A stretch of DNA of 64,000 nucleotides from Mastigias papua (lineage: Eukaryota; Cnidaria; Scyphozoa; Rhizostomeae; Mastigiidae), in the NCBI GenBank assembly GCA_964019165.1, contig OZ025272.1:15971093-16035092 (forward strand). Reading direction: 5' to 3'. This document shows positions 1-60,808 of the stretch, piece by piece (positions within the stretch are counted from its first letter, which is position 1; each line of letters opens with the position of its first letter). The translations under genes and the position numbers were made by a program. The notes beneath the pieces were generated by a model that searched no databases, was not told where the DNA came from, and was given only the letters and a program-made list of their open reading frames with translations.

Positions 1-576
1 TTGGGCTGTATACTTAGAATCGTGTCGAGACAATTCTTTGCAACATTGCTCTGATACCTTTAAAACATTTCAAACAACTAATGAAAAACAGATACTGTAA
101 AATTTCGAGCTCAAACGCAAAAAGTGGCATCTAATACATCCATACTACATGTTTCCCATAACCCATACCATGAAAACGATTTTTGTGGGCAAATACACAC
201 ATTATGACAGTTCTGTAAAAATTTAGGAAACTAATAAACTATATGGCAGACTCGGTAAGTTTAAACTAAATGCTTTCTGGGCAGTTTTGAAGAAATGAAA
301 TTAATGGACACCACACAAAGCTCGATCTTGAAGGCTCTACGCTTCACAGATTACATAAAGAAATTGAAACTGGATTCGAAGTGCAGTGAAAAAGTTTATA
401 AATGTAGACACTTAACGATTGACAGTAGAGCTACTGACTTGCTTCTTTAGACTTACCCTAACTCTTTTTCGACTTATCCTAACAGTTTTCGTAATTTGTG
501 TCAATGTGTGCAAATAATCATTACAATATCAAAATATATATTATAAGAACTATCAGATTTAACTCGTTTCGCTTAC
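1..576. other. Left-edge intron of the dynein gene
   Basis: These bases follow the donor of the last exon in the window. I looked for the next conserved segment of the C-terminal domain on the minus strand and did not see it. This is intronic sequence with no recognised element. Confidence 0.6.
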
Positions 577-49640
<49,064 letters not shown>

Positions 49641-49977
49641 ATCTTTACGTACTAATTCGTTCGTGAGATAAATAAATACTATGGATCTCCTTCATATAGG
49701 CACTTTGAGATAGATACACAAGTACGCCGATCACAAACCCATTATGAAATCTTATAGCTGGGAACATCGGCAGCCACATATGACCATAAATCGTACAGTC
49801 AGTGCAGCCTGGACCTCGTAGACAGTAAATCGCGAAAATTTAAATTAGTCCTTGCTTTCTTTCACATTGATGTCTGCAAGAATATGAAGATTAATATTTG
49901 TGTTTCAAAACCATAGTTACTGTGGGTCGTATGTTTTATCCATTACCGCCAAGGACTTGCCGCGTTTGCGTTCATTC

Positions 49978-49991
49978 CTTCACGTAGCAAC
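49978..49991 (-). promoter_or_regulatory. Weak X-box-like (RFX) site upstream of the dynein gene
   Basis: On the minus strand it reads GTTGCTACGTGAAG. The first half-site fits the RFX consensus (GTTGCC type) apart from its last base, and the second half is poor. It lies 338-351 bp upstream of the dynein ATG. RFX factors drive ciliary dynein genes in animals. The match is weak and could be chance. Confidence 0.2.
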
Positions 49992-51948
49992 GGAGCTCAG
50001 TAGTGTAAACAATGCTCTGGTGGAAGCAAACTTAAACAGAAACCACAGGCCTCAATGCATCAATATCCATACACTTTGTATAGGTCCTGTATGTAAGTAA
50101 GTGCAATATGGTATCCAAGTTCTATAATACCACGGGATACTAAATATTCGAACATCTCTGAAGTTCTAGAGAGAGGGATAATTCCATTTTGTTTTAATTG
50201 GCTTTATTAAATCGCATTATGCTTCGTCTATACAATGATTACTGGACAAGTAGATTGTAGAAACCAGTAGTTCAGAATATATGTATTATGATCATCACCA
50301 GAGGGGCGTCGTGAATGAAGTTAGTTTCTACGCAGTTTTTACAGAGTTTTAAAGTGACAAAAAGCACAGCATTATTCTCATAAGCCCGACTTCAGTGCCC
50401 TTGTCAACCTGCCTATATAATGAGTCTACTTGTAGGAGGCAGGAAAATCTAAGCAACTTTGTACTATCAAATACATTCAATATGTTTCGTGCAATTGTAT
50501 TTGATACACTTAAGTCCAATTGCTAAAAAATTATACTTTGAGTGGCTGCAATTTGAATGATCGATTAAGAACCCACTTTATCCTAACAGCAGCTCTAGGG
50601 CTTTGCATCATGCCAGGCAGGTCGACAGTGTGTTCAGGCAGAAAAAATTGGGGGAAAAGATGGTCTATCCTAAGGAAAACATTTAATTTTTGCGTGATAA
50701 ACACTAGATAAGAATAGCTTCTACACTGATGATAAGTTTCTTGCTAGAAAGAAATTCTTGATAAATGGTAAGTAAACTAGATTCTCTTAAATTGATGGAC
50801 AACTCATGATAAAAAATTAGTGCTTATGACAAGATTCCTTTCACTACTGACGATCAACAACTCTTCACTCATTTGTTACTCGGCTCAGTCATTTGTGTTC
50901 TTACAAACTACAGCGTCATTAAAATCGAACTTTCTGGCATGTTTCAGTTAATACATTCAGTGGACTTAAGTGACAAATGCTTCCTCTAATGAGACTAGTC
51001 CACATTTTAGCGTAATGTCGAAATATTCCAAAAACTAAAATGTGGATTGAAATCAACAGTACCAAAACATTCATGAAGCTTTAGGATTTCCAATGCAAGT
51101 CCTACTTTCCATTCAGTGCCACACCACTATGATTAGTGCCCCTTTTCCTGGTTATGAGCATTGTCAAATTGGTCTACTCCACCCACTTCATTCTACGTAA
51201 ATAATGTATGTGGATAGAAACCAAGCTAATTTTCAGTGAGAAGAAACCAAATCGACTGTGCCATGATAAGCTCCATTCTTTTGAGAATTAAAGAATTGTA
51301 CTCATCGGGCTACACGTTTTTTACAAGAAAGTGGCTCATAAACAAAAACTCTGCCACAAGTCTTGGAACACTTACACTGTTTTCTAGGATGAATACATAG
51401 ACTTCCCTTCTTCCCTTCAAAACAATGTTTATTTATACAGGATTAGCAAAGTGCAATATAAGTCAAGTTTGTTAGAACTACCTCTGTGAAAAGTATTCTT
51501 TACTGCAACATTGTTTTAAGGGGGAAGGGGATGTTAATCCTGTCTTATAGACCGGAATCACATTATTACTAACTTTCATTCATTAAGTTTTGGATGTTAC
51601 AAGGACTTTTGGAAGAGATTGACGCGGTACTAAGCTGTTCAAAAGCTTAAGAAAGTTCACGATTGGATCTTTGAGACCTAAGAAAGTTGGTAAGTTGATG
51701 CAGTTCATCATCTCTCTTGTGTAAGAAAATCTACGTATTTCAGAGCTGTGTTTGTGTAGTACCTGTGCCCTGTCTTTCTGTGCAAAACTGCAGTATTACA
51801 TAAACTCGAATATTCCCGCAAAGAAAGGCTTTAGAAAATCTCAGTGCTAACATCATGAGAAAAATCTAAGAAAGTTTCAGTGCTGGGCGGAAAGCTTTCT
51901 CTCAAAAAACTGTGCAGCCGGCTACAATTTCAACGTCATTGATATACA

Positions 51949-52582
51949 CGCTTTTTATAAGGAACCTAGCTCAAGGCCTAATTCCAAAAGTTCCTTATTT
52001 TTGCACCTCCAGTGGTCAAAGTGTAGTACTAAAAGTTCCTTAATAATTCCTTAATTTTCACTCCACATTCGGTGCCGTCTATGTGGTACAGACACAAGTA
52101 AACATTGAACCCCCGAATTTTGCATTTAATTTTGGCTATAACTTATGGTAAGACGAATGAAGCATGAAACACTTGACACAAGCATAGCAAACAATATATG
52201 CTGGTTTTTGGATGCAAATGAATGGAACTAGCGTCTCAATTCTTGATTGTTTGCTGAACACGCCTTGATTTTTACATTGATGATGGACCTTGGAAATGGT
52301 TTGTATCATGGATGTGTCTTTATGTATCATGGATTTGTCTTAATGTATCATGGATTTGTCCTAATGTCTACGTAATTAAGGAGAAATGGATGGTCGATTA
52401 ACATCAACCTTAAAATGATTTTTTCATCGTCGTTCTTGCTCTGCGATTGATTGTTTGCTGTTATAAAAAATTTTCAAATTGAAAAGTTCTTTAGGGAATT
52501 TTCCTTTAGTAGTGTAAGTTCTTTAAATATTTTGGCATTCTATACGTAGGTTCCTTATAAAATGGTTCCTTACAAAAAGGCG
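51949..52582. mobile_element. 634-bp terminal-inverted-repeat element, copy C (non-autonomous)
   Basis: The left end CGCTTTTTATAAGGAACC (51949-51966) is inverted at the right end, GGTTCCTTACAAAAAGGCG (52564-52582), with one substitution and one extra base. The first 200 bp recur at 13806-13997 and, more diverged, at 1645-1790. No open frame resembling a transposase is present. It lies in the spacer between the dynein and nicotinamidase genes. I infer a MITE-type DNA element. A target duplication is not obvious. Confidence 0.6.
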
Positions 52583-53416
52583 ATTAAACGGCCGTTCATG
52601 GTTACCAATGAAATTAAGGCTTACAGATTATCAGGGCAGTGATTTAAAGGGTTAATTTGGAGGAAGTAGAAGAAATTCATGAAATGAATGAAGTCAAGAA
52701 GAGAATACACCCCCCCCACCCTTCGTCGTAAAGCATCGAGCACCGATCACTTCCCCAAAACCAGACACACATTCCTGTTGTTGTTGCGTGATTTCCTGGA
52801 AATACACGCTGGATACAAGTCAGTTCAAGATTCCTCAAGATTCCCCCAGCCTCAGATCCAGATTCGTAGATGTTGAGTTAAGACTTGAGCACTTGGATAG
52901 AATAAAACTTCTGTGTTGCAAGGAAAAAGCTATTTTATTGAATTAAGCTCTTAGAAGAAAGGATTCGTAAACATTGTGGTTCTATTTTGCGAGATCTTAC
53001 CGTTGTGACTATGTATCATGGGTCTGGTAAAGTATTCTTTGTTAACAGTGATAAATAATCTAGAGTTAGTAGACACTGAAGACTATCATACAACCTCTAG
53101 ATTGTATATTCTTAGAGACTATCATGACTTTGCTCAAATTTCTAGAATCCTTGTGACGACATCGACAAGAGGAAACCACCCCCTCCCCTTCTATGAATAC
53201 GTCGTAAAACTATTCGTTTTAGTCAAAATAAAAGCGTTATTTTAAGAGATCTGCATTTTGACTCAACATCTGCGATTGATGTGCGAATCTGACTTTGGAA
53301 AACTTTGGAATCTGAATCTGAATATGGAACTGAGGCTGGGCGAATCTGGAAGTGGAACATGATCTGGAACTGACTTGTATTCGGTTGCCATAAATAAATG
53401 ACTTTTGGCGAGCAAA

Positions 53417-56400
53417 ATGGACCGTATCACAAAATACTTTGACAAATTCAGAGAGGAAAAGATCAAGATAACTGATAATGACCTAGAGCATGTTTTCAAG
53501 CAAAAAGAGCTCATGAAGTACGTTTGCCAAATCTAGCCAAATGAATAAACGTATAATGATTGCTTTCCTTTTTCATTCAGTTTCAGTTTCATTAGCCTAC
53601 TTAGCTTGTAGTTTGCAGCACATATGGGTATAGGGGGACTTTAGATTTAGGGGGATGCAAAATGTCTGCCTGAATCATCGATCTATCGCCCGAATGAGTT
53701 ATTGTTTAGCTGTAGTGACTAATTGAGGGGGCTGCAGCCCTTCCAGCCTCCTCGCCCCTACGCTGCTAGCGTTTGCAACAAAATACATTCGTAACTTGTG
53801 TAATTGTCAGAGTAAGGCCTGGTGTATTTGTCAGAGTCAAACTCTAACTCTTACACTGTTCACAGTAACCTTTTGACAGGCTAAGGTGTACTCCTTGTAA
53901 AAATCACGCTCACTATCGGCACATTTGCTACGGGGTGCATTCCATGTAGGCAGGCCTCATGATCTGCATTCGTCTTTAGGTTTTATTGACGTAGAGCCCA
54001 AATGAATTTAATACTTAAGGGCTATGCCTTTATTATGAATAGGCCATTTGTTCTATGTACACTCTTATAGATAGGATGAGTTAGTTTTGGAGCAAATGCT
54101 TTTTGGGTTTATTTCATTTAGAAATGGACTATGACTTTAATACTTTGGCTGTTCTGCAAGGAAATAACAAAGATGTGTTTCAATGTCAAGCAAAAAATAA
54201 CTGGTGAACTACCACAACCTGTTTGCATTGACTTTATTTGAGAACAGTAATGGTTTATGTAGCTCAAGTGTGTTAGTATCTTGAAGCAATTTGCATCTCT
54301 GGTATCAATATGAAAACAATGGACTTAGCCTCCATTTTGAGTAGTTTTGTGTTTTTAATAGTCCTTAACTTAGTACACAAAAAAGTAAAGTTTTTTTAAT
54401 TTTTGAAATTTCTTATTTTAGACACAAGTATTGGAGAAATGTCCCTAAAGAAGTACTAAGGGAAATATTTTCTGAGCTTGTTAATGGAAAGCACTGCATC
54501 TTATCTCCAGATCAAGAAGATGGTCTCTTAGAAGCACTGGCTCATCACTCTGTATGCCTTTGCTTTTAATTGGAAAATAATCTTTGAAGTTAATGTATGC
54601 TTTCAACAATAGTGATCTAGATACTATATTACACTGTTTTATGGGATAACAATAAAAGTGAATCTCTTCCCCCTTCCCTCATGGCTGCAAAATATTGTTA
54701 TAAGCACCCAGCCTGTTGCCGTATGATCTTTGCTATTTAGGTATTTGCAAATATACTTACTCTTCAGTCTTCACCAAAAGCAATCATTCCTGCCTTTTTG
54801 ATACTTAAAATAAACCTGTCTTGATTTGCTTCCTCATTCACTGACAAGCTCTTTTCAAGCAGCAGATCTCACCCATTTCTTCTGACTTCCTGTAATATAA
54901 TTTATTTCTCTGAGATATAGACATAATTATCTTAATAATAAATATACTTCATAACCTAATTTTAACTAAAATTCAATATATTTTGCAGCTTCATGGTAAA
55001 ATTAGCTTGGAAATGTGGAAAAACTGCCTCAAGTATTGGACAAGAGAGGTATGGTGCTGTAATCTTGACACACTGTCAATGATTTGGTTTGCATTTTTGT
55101 TTTAGAACATGAAATGACAAGCACTATAGTATCATCAATTTCAAGTCATTAATTTTTATGCAAGCAAATTTTATTCAGCACAGAAACATTGCTATGATTC
55201 CAAGTAAAGGTACATCATACCTTTCTAGACAGAAGGCACACATGAATAGTTTTGCTACCTTCATATACTTAGCATTGGTTTAAGGAACCCCAATTATTAG
55301 GTCTTTTAGGTTAAAGATCCCCAGTGCTGTCACACATTTGTGGCTGGCAAGCCTTCTTATTTAGATCCCACTTTTGCAAATATTAGTTTCAGATAACAGG
55401 ATATATTATTTTTGTAAATTTTCCTTATCACTATTTCCACATTGGTTCATATTTGGGTCCTAAAGATGCAAATTTTTATTTTGCAAGTTAGAGACCCCCA
55501 AAAGGTTGGTTTTCCTCAAATACTTTTAATAGTAGAAATTGTTGACCTACAATTCAATTCAATTCAATCTACAATTCCAAAGTGAAAGGCAGGGAGCTCC
55601 TTTGAGAAGCAGCTAAGGATCAAAGTGTACCTGTCGGTTTTATTATTGAATGAAAACAGTAACATATTGCTTAAATTCTTTAGATATCATTTAATGTTGA
55701 ATTCATTATGACAAATATAAATATATATATTCTAGGATGTCTCAAGTAAATCAGCATTGATAGCTGTTGATGTGCAAAATGACTTCATTTCTGGAACATT
55801 GGCACTAAAGAATCAACCTGCTAAAGAAGATGGTGGAGATGTTGTACCGGTCATCAACAGACTGAAGGAAAAAGTCAAGTTTGACTTGAAAATTTTCACA
55901 CTAGATTGGCACCCTTCCAACCATTGTTCATACCATTCAAATGTGAAAAAATACCCGATTCATAAAACATCACAGGTCAAAGCAGATGCAAAAATGTATG
56001 AAGTTGTTGTGTATGATGGTGACGTTCTCTCAGAGCAAATCCTTTGGCCTGTTCATTGTGAGCAGGGAAGTTGGGGTGCAAAGTTGCATGCTGATCTGCA
56101 GGTATGCTTTATGAAGAAGACTAATATGCAGTTGATGGGCCCAGATTGAATTATTGTTTGTAGTAATGATTTTATATCAATTTATGTTCATATTGTAACT
56201 CTTACAATTTGTCTATTCCAGTGCAACAAATCAGGGGGCCTGATGGACTCTTGCTATGATCATTTTCAGGTAGATGAATCTGATATACTTATTTACAAGG
56301 GAAGCATCCAGAATATTGACAGCTATTCAGCTTTTTGGGACAATGGTAGACTTTCCCAAACAGAGTTGTTCATGACTTTGGTGAAACACAACATATCCCA

Positions 56401-56590
56401 AATATTTCTGTGTGGTCTTGCTACAGACTTCTGTGTACTATACAGTGCTGTAGACTCTGCAGAGCATGGCTTTCAGACTTATCTCATCGAGGATGCATGT
56501 AAGGGTGTTGCAAATGATTCAATAGCAGCTGCAAAGGAGAAGATGATTGATGTTGGAGTGAAGATGATAAAAGCAGATCAGGTAAAATAG
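53417..56590 (+). CDS. Nicotinamidase (PNC1/Naam type) with N-terminal helical extension, 5 exons
   Basis: It hydrolyses nicotinamide to nicotinate and ammonia, the first step of the Preiss-Handler route to NAD; the product is usually cytosolic or nuclear. Exons: 53417-53517, 54422-54551, 54989-55048, 55736-56101, 56270-56590 (325 residues). A second acceptor at 56222 is also in frame and would add 16 residues. The ATG has an in-frame TGA just upstream (53399). Residues 98-325 are the isochorismatase-fold hydrolase: Asp109 in VDVQNDF, metal ligands in DWHP (Asp154, His156) and His204 in WPVHCEQGS, Lys229 in IYKG, and nucleophile Cys274 in CGLATDFCV. All catalytic positions known from yeast Pnc1 are present. 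Residues 1-97 are helical and charged. In the Drosophila enzyme this place holds an EF-hand region, but no canonical DxDxDG loop is visible here. The final codons overlap a possible GTAAAA donor, so a further exon cannot be excluded. Confidence 0.92.
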
Positions 56591-56759
56591 TAGCTCTGTA
56601 CAAATTTTGTTTTTGTACTAGGACCAAAAGTATATATGGAGAAAATGTAAATATGAAAATACGAGGTAAATGGTAATCCTAGCAAAAAATGAAAGGATGA
56701 ATAATCCAATGTACCATGATGTATATTAATGGGGTTACACATAGAGTGAAGAAATGCTA

Positions 56760-56765
56760 AATAAA
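56760..56765 (+). terminator. Candidate polyadenylation signal of the nicotinamidase gene
   Basis: AATAAA lies 170 bp after the nicotinamidase stop codon. It is the first canonical signal downstream. In AT-rich DNA this hexamer also arises by chance. Confidence 0.4.
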
Positions 56766-58232
56766 AATGTAGACTGCATCATCACCCAGGTTGAACAAAA
56801 ATATTATGTTTGTGGTGTATTTTGGCAATTTCTGGGCCTTTTTATATTGATAAACACAAGATGGAGGACTTAAAGCATTCTGTAATTGGTTGTGGCCATT
56901 GGTATTAGTTGCTGAACTAGTGTACAAAAAATGTAGAAGTTATGCACAGATGAAAATGCTCTGATCAGCAAGATCTATAGGTATTGTTGCAAGCAAAAGT
57001 TGATCTGATCTTCTGTCTGTTGATTGAGAGTGCTAACTGAATGGAGTAATGCAACTGTAGATCAGAACTTGTCTGGTATGTCATATGCAGAGATGACTCC
57101 ATCATCAAAATATATTCAAATTTCGTTTTTAATATGAAACCTGTATGTTTACTGGGGCACAAAGTACTGGTTCTCTATACACAGGCCTTTCAATGAGTAA
57201 ATGTGACTCGCACTGCCAATCATGTTCATGGGATCTTTTGTGTGTCCTAAACATTCAATTGTTAGAGCTTTCCTTGGTACTTTCCTTGTCAGATTTCAAT
57301 ACTTTGCTACAAAAAGATAGATCAGTGACAATCTACCAATGGCATTTATAACTCCAAATGACAGAAATCTATGGGAAAAATTCAGGCTTTAACCCATGTT
57401 TCATGAAAATTATTTTTTTACAGGAAAGCACATCATACTATTTAAGAGTGAGTAACTGGCTGCATTAACCAAGAGTTAAAACAGTATCCTATGACATACA
57501 AAGTGCAGCATTTCTGGACAGTTCATTATGGCATATAGTGCCAAATGAGATTTAAAATTCTAGAAGCATATCTATTTTCATAAATTTTATCAAATATTGG
57601 AAAGAGCAGGAAAATATCCTTGTAGATTGCGCAAACAATATTTGGCCCAAGTTGACTTTTTGTCTTAGCATTTCCTTATTTTCATTTGTTGCTCTTAGGG
57701 AATTTTTAATGTATCATTTTCATTTCTTATTCTTATTAATATATTTTTACTAGTATTATTGTAAGTAGGCTTTAATTAGCTTTTTTGTGTTATTTCTCAT
57801 TTAGCCTACTATAAATAGATTGGCTATATTATATTATTATTATATTCGATGTGCATCTTTGATAAAGCTGGCACAAGTGACATTTCAAGTGTGTGAACTG
57901 AGCTGGGCATGCCCCTACGCACCCTTGCATGATCACGTGTGTATCATTGAAAGGCTTGTATACAGAATAGTGTACCTTACCCTATTGGAAGAGAGAATAC
58001 TCAGATTGAATAGGAATTTTCCTTCAAATGATTTGGTAAATTAAAATAGTGATCTATTTCATGACCATTTAGTCAATACAATTTCTTCAAGCATTTATTA
58101 TCATTTGTTTGGGCACCTTATTCAGATAATCTTTAAGAAGAACCTAAAGTAAGGATTACTTTAATTATAACTCAATATTATGAAATTGCAGTGTGTTGAA
58201 AGAGTACAGCAGGACATTTAGTGCCTCATATA

Positions 58233-58393
<161 letters not shown>

Positions 58394-58525
58394 ATTTGTC
58401 TTCACATAGGACTAACATCATAACAATACAATAAAACTGCCATGCACTAGTTAAATATAAGTAACAGAGCTGATTTTTTCACATTTCTCATTGTAGGTCA
58501 CAAGTTACTTGTAGCTGCATTCTTC

Positions 58526-58640
58526 ATGCATACATATATTATATTGGAGTTTGGAGAAAGACAGAGTGCAGAAAGTTTCCAGTGTAGTTAACTATTAGTA
58601 AATCTAAGTTAAAACTGCACAATATTTATAGATTTAACAA
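58526..58640 (+). repeat. Intergenic repeat unit A (diverged)
   Basis: It shares TATATTAT..GAGTTTGGAGAAA, GAGTGCAGAAA..TTTCCA and TAAATCTAAGTTAAA with units B and C. Confidence 0.7.
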
Positions 58641-58701
58641 ATCAGTACAGTTGTAACAACACTTTTCATGCATATTTATATTACAAGGGTGATCACACTG
58701 T

Positions 58702-58900
58702 TCTAGAAAAAGAACTGCATGTTGCTTCCAAGTGGCAGTTTGGCCATCCCTAATATATTATCTTTGAGTTTGGAGAATAACTGAGTGCAGAAAATTTCCA
58801 CTGTGGTATAGTATTGTTAAATCTCAGTTAAAGCTCCACAATATGCACAGATTTATGAGTATACTTTTAGCAATTTTCATGTATATGCAGGGCTTTCACA
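58702..58900 (+). repeat. Intergenic repeat unit B
   Basis: About 200 bp starting TCTAGAAAAAGAACTGCATG and ending ATGCAGGGCTTTCACA. It aligns end to end with unit C at roughly nine bases in ten. Confidence 0.9.
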
Positions 58901-59137
58901 TTCTGAAATTATGGGCACGCGACCAACAACACAGTTGAGCAGAGTAGGGCACACTATTAAAACTTTTTTGATAGGACAGCATATCAAGCTTTCTCTACAC
59001 AAACTAACCATTGAATCAAAACATTTAGCACACTCCAGATATCACTCTCAACAAGGGAAGCATACAGGGTGTCTGCCAAATCAGGGAAGTCATTTTCCCT
59101 GACATTTCCCTGATTCTTCCCTGATCTCCATCCTAGA

Positions 59138-59264
59138 CTGTGTGCAGACTCGACTGTTTTCAGCAAAGGAGATTAGTTGAGTTGAATTAAAAGTCGCATG
59201 ACAAATGATTTTCAATTCAGCTCAACTAATATCTTTTTCTGAAACCAATGGAGTCTGCATGCAG
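59138..59264. repeat. Long fold-back hairpin (imperfect 51-bp arms)
   Basis: Arm 59138-59188 pairs with arm 59214-59264. Matching blocks are GCAGACTC, TTTCAG and ATTAGTTGAG.TGAATT. Part of the 25-nt spacer can pair further. It lies next to TCCCTGA-rich sequence. It could be the core of a MITE or a hairpin RNA precursor. Sequence alone does not decide. Confidence 0.75.
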
Positions 59265-59804
59265 GCTTTTTCCACCCTGTTTTCCATGATTCAAAATAGA
59301 TCCTGAGCAAATGCTGCACACTATGCCTATCACAATGCAAGCCTGCCAGAGCAAACAAGTGAGCTTTAATTTCATCATAGAAAAGAAAACCAACATCTTA
59401 TAATACTGCAAAATATAATTACAGTTTTGGAGAGGATTGACCATTTAAAAATATTAATTCCTTAAGATTTGGCCCTTTCTACACATTCCAACCTGAGTCC
59501 ATATTTTGTCTACATTGGCCTTGAATTTGCAATAATGGTATAATTTTAAAGTTGCATGTTGAAAGTTGAAGGGATTCTACAGTTCCTAAGCATTTATGAG
59601 AATACTTTGATAAGAAGTAGAAGAAAAGACCGCAATTATGAGGACAAAATTCTGAGAATCCATTATGCCAGTTGAGTTACACACTTTGAAACTAATTTCA
59701 ATGACACCCTTCCAGAATGTGGCAACTAAAATTCATTTATGAATGATATAGTTAGTTCATTATTTGCAGAATTTTTCTATCTATTAGTAAATATAAATAA
59801 ACTC

Positions 59805-60006
59805 TTCTAGAAAAAGAACTGCATGTTGTTCGTGAGTGGCATTTAGCTACCCCTAATATATTATCTTTGAGTTTGGAGAAAAACTGAGTGCAGAAAATTT
59901 TCAGTGTAGTATAGTATTATTAAATCTCAGTTAAAGCTCTACAATATGTACAGATTTATGAGTATACTTTTAGCAATTTTCTTCGTGCATATGCAGGGCT
60001 TTCACA
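59805..60006 (+). repeat. Intergenic repeat unit C
   Basis: The closest copy of unit B, in the same orientation and 1.1 kb downstream. It includes the shared TATGAGTATACTTTTAGCAA and the terminal GCAGGGCTTTCACA. Confidence 0.9.
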
Positions 60007-60010
60007 TATA

Positions 60011-60110
60011 CAGCCCTGCACACGTATATTAGCTTGGAGTATGAAGAAAAATTGACTACAGAAAACATTTTTAATGTAAACAAAAGCTCCATACTAGTTA
60101 TAGAAATGTT
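60011..60110 (+). repeat. Intergenic repeat unit D (partial, diverged)
   Basis: It follows unit C at once and keeps only a TTGGAGTATGAAGAAA..CAGAAAAC core with loose similarity to the other units. Confidence 0.45.
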
Positions 60111-60808
60111 TAAAAATTAGTAAATTTGATTGATAGACATCCTTTCTTCCTAGATGATGACTTAAATATTTGTAACAATAATAATACCAACTTTTAAAGA
60201 ACAATAACAAGTATATACACTGTTGACTTGATTTAAATCACATACAACAGGTGAACTATCTCTAAATGGCCCCATTTGGCGCTATAAATATATTATGTGG
60301 AGAATATTTATGGGAAAACTCCACAAGGCTCTTGCAAGCCTGCCTATGGCCTGAGATTGACATCAATAGAAACCCTTGTATCAGCATCCACATATATATG
60401 CAATACCCCTGATATAAGGCACCAACAATTGAACAAGATTATTTTTGAATTGTTTGAATTTCAACAAGCTCTGCACAATATGACAATAGCAAACAATCCT
60501 TAATATACAAAAGGGTCCTAGATTTCCCCTGTGGAGTAATATATTCCACAAACAGGTTGCATCACCAAATCTGGAAACTAAAAGTTAGGAAAAAGGTAGA
60601 GCCTCTACTCAGGTTTCTATGATGGATATAGCTAAATTCAAGAATATCCTAAAAACAATTGCCATTTGATGGGAACGTACTATATGGCTGGACAGACTAG
60701 GTGCTATTGGTAACACTCTGTTTGAACACCTACAGCACATCTCACTTATTTCCACATGCTAAATACAAATTTCTACAGTACTTTGTATATAAGTTAACAC
60801 ATTCTCCA

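Larger units (their letters stand above)
49641..53416. other. Intergenic region between divergent dynein and nicotinamidase genes
   Basis: This region must contain both promoters and 5' untranslated sequence, which cannot be placed from sequence alone. It holds the terminal-inverted-repeat element at 51949-52582 and a weak RFX-like site near the dynein end. No further gene is recognised. Confidence 0.6.
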
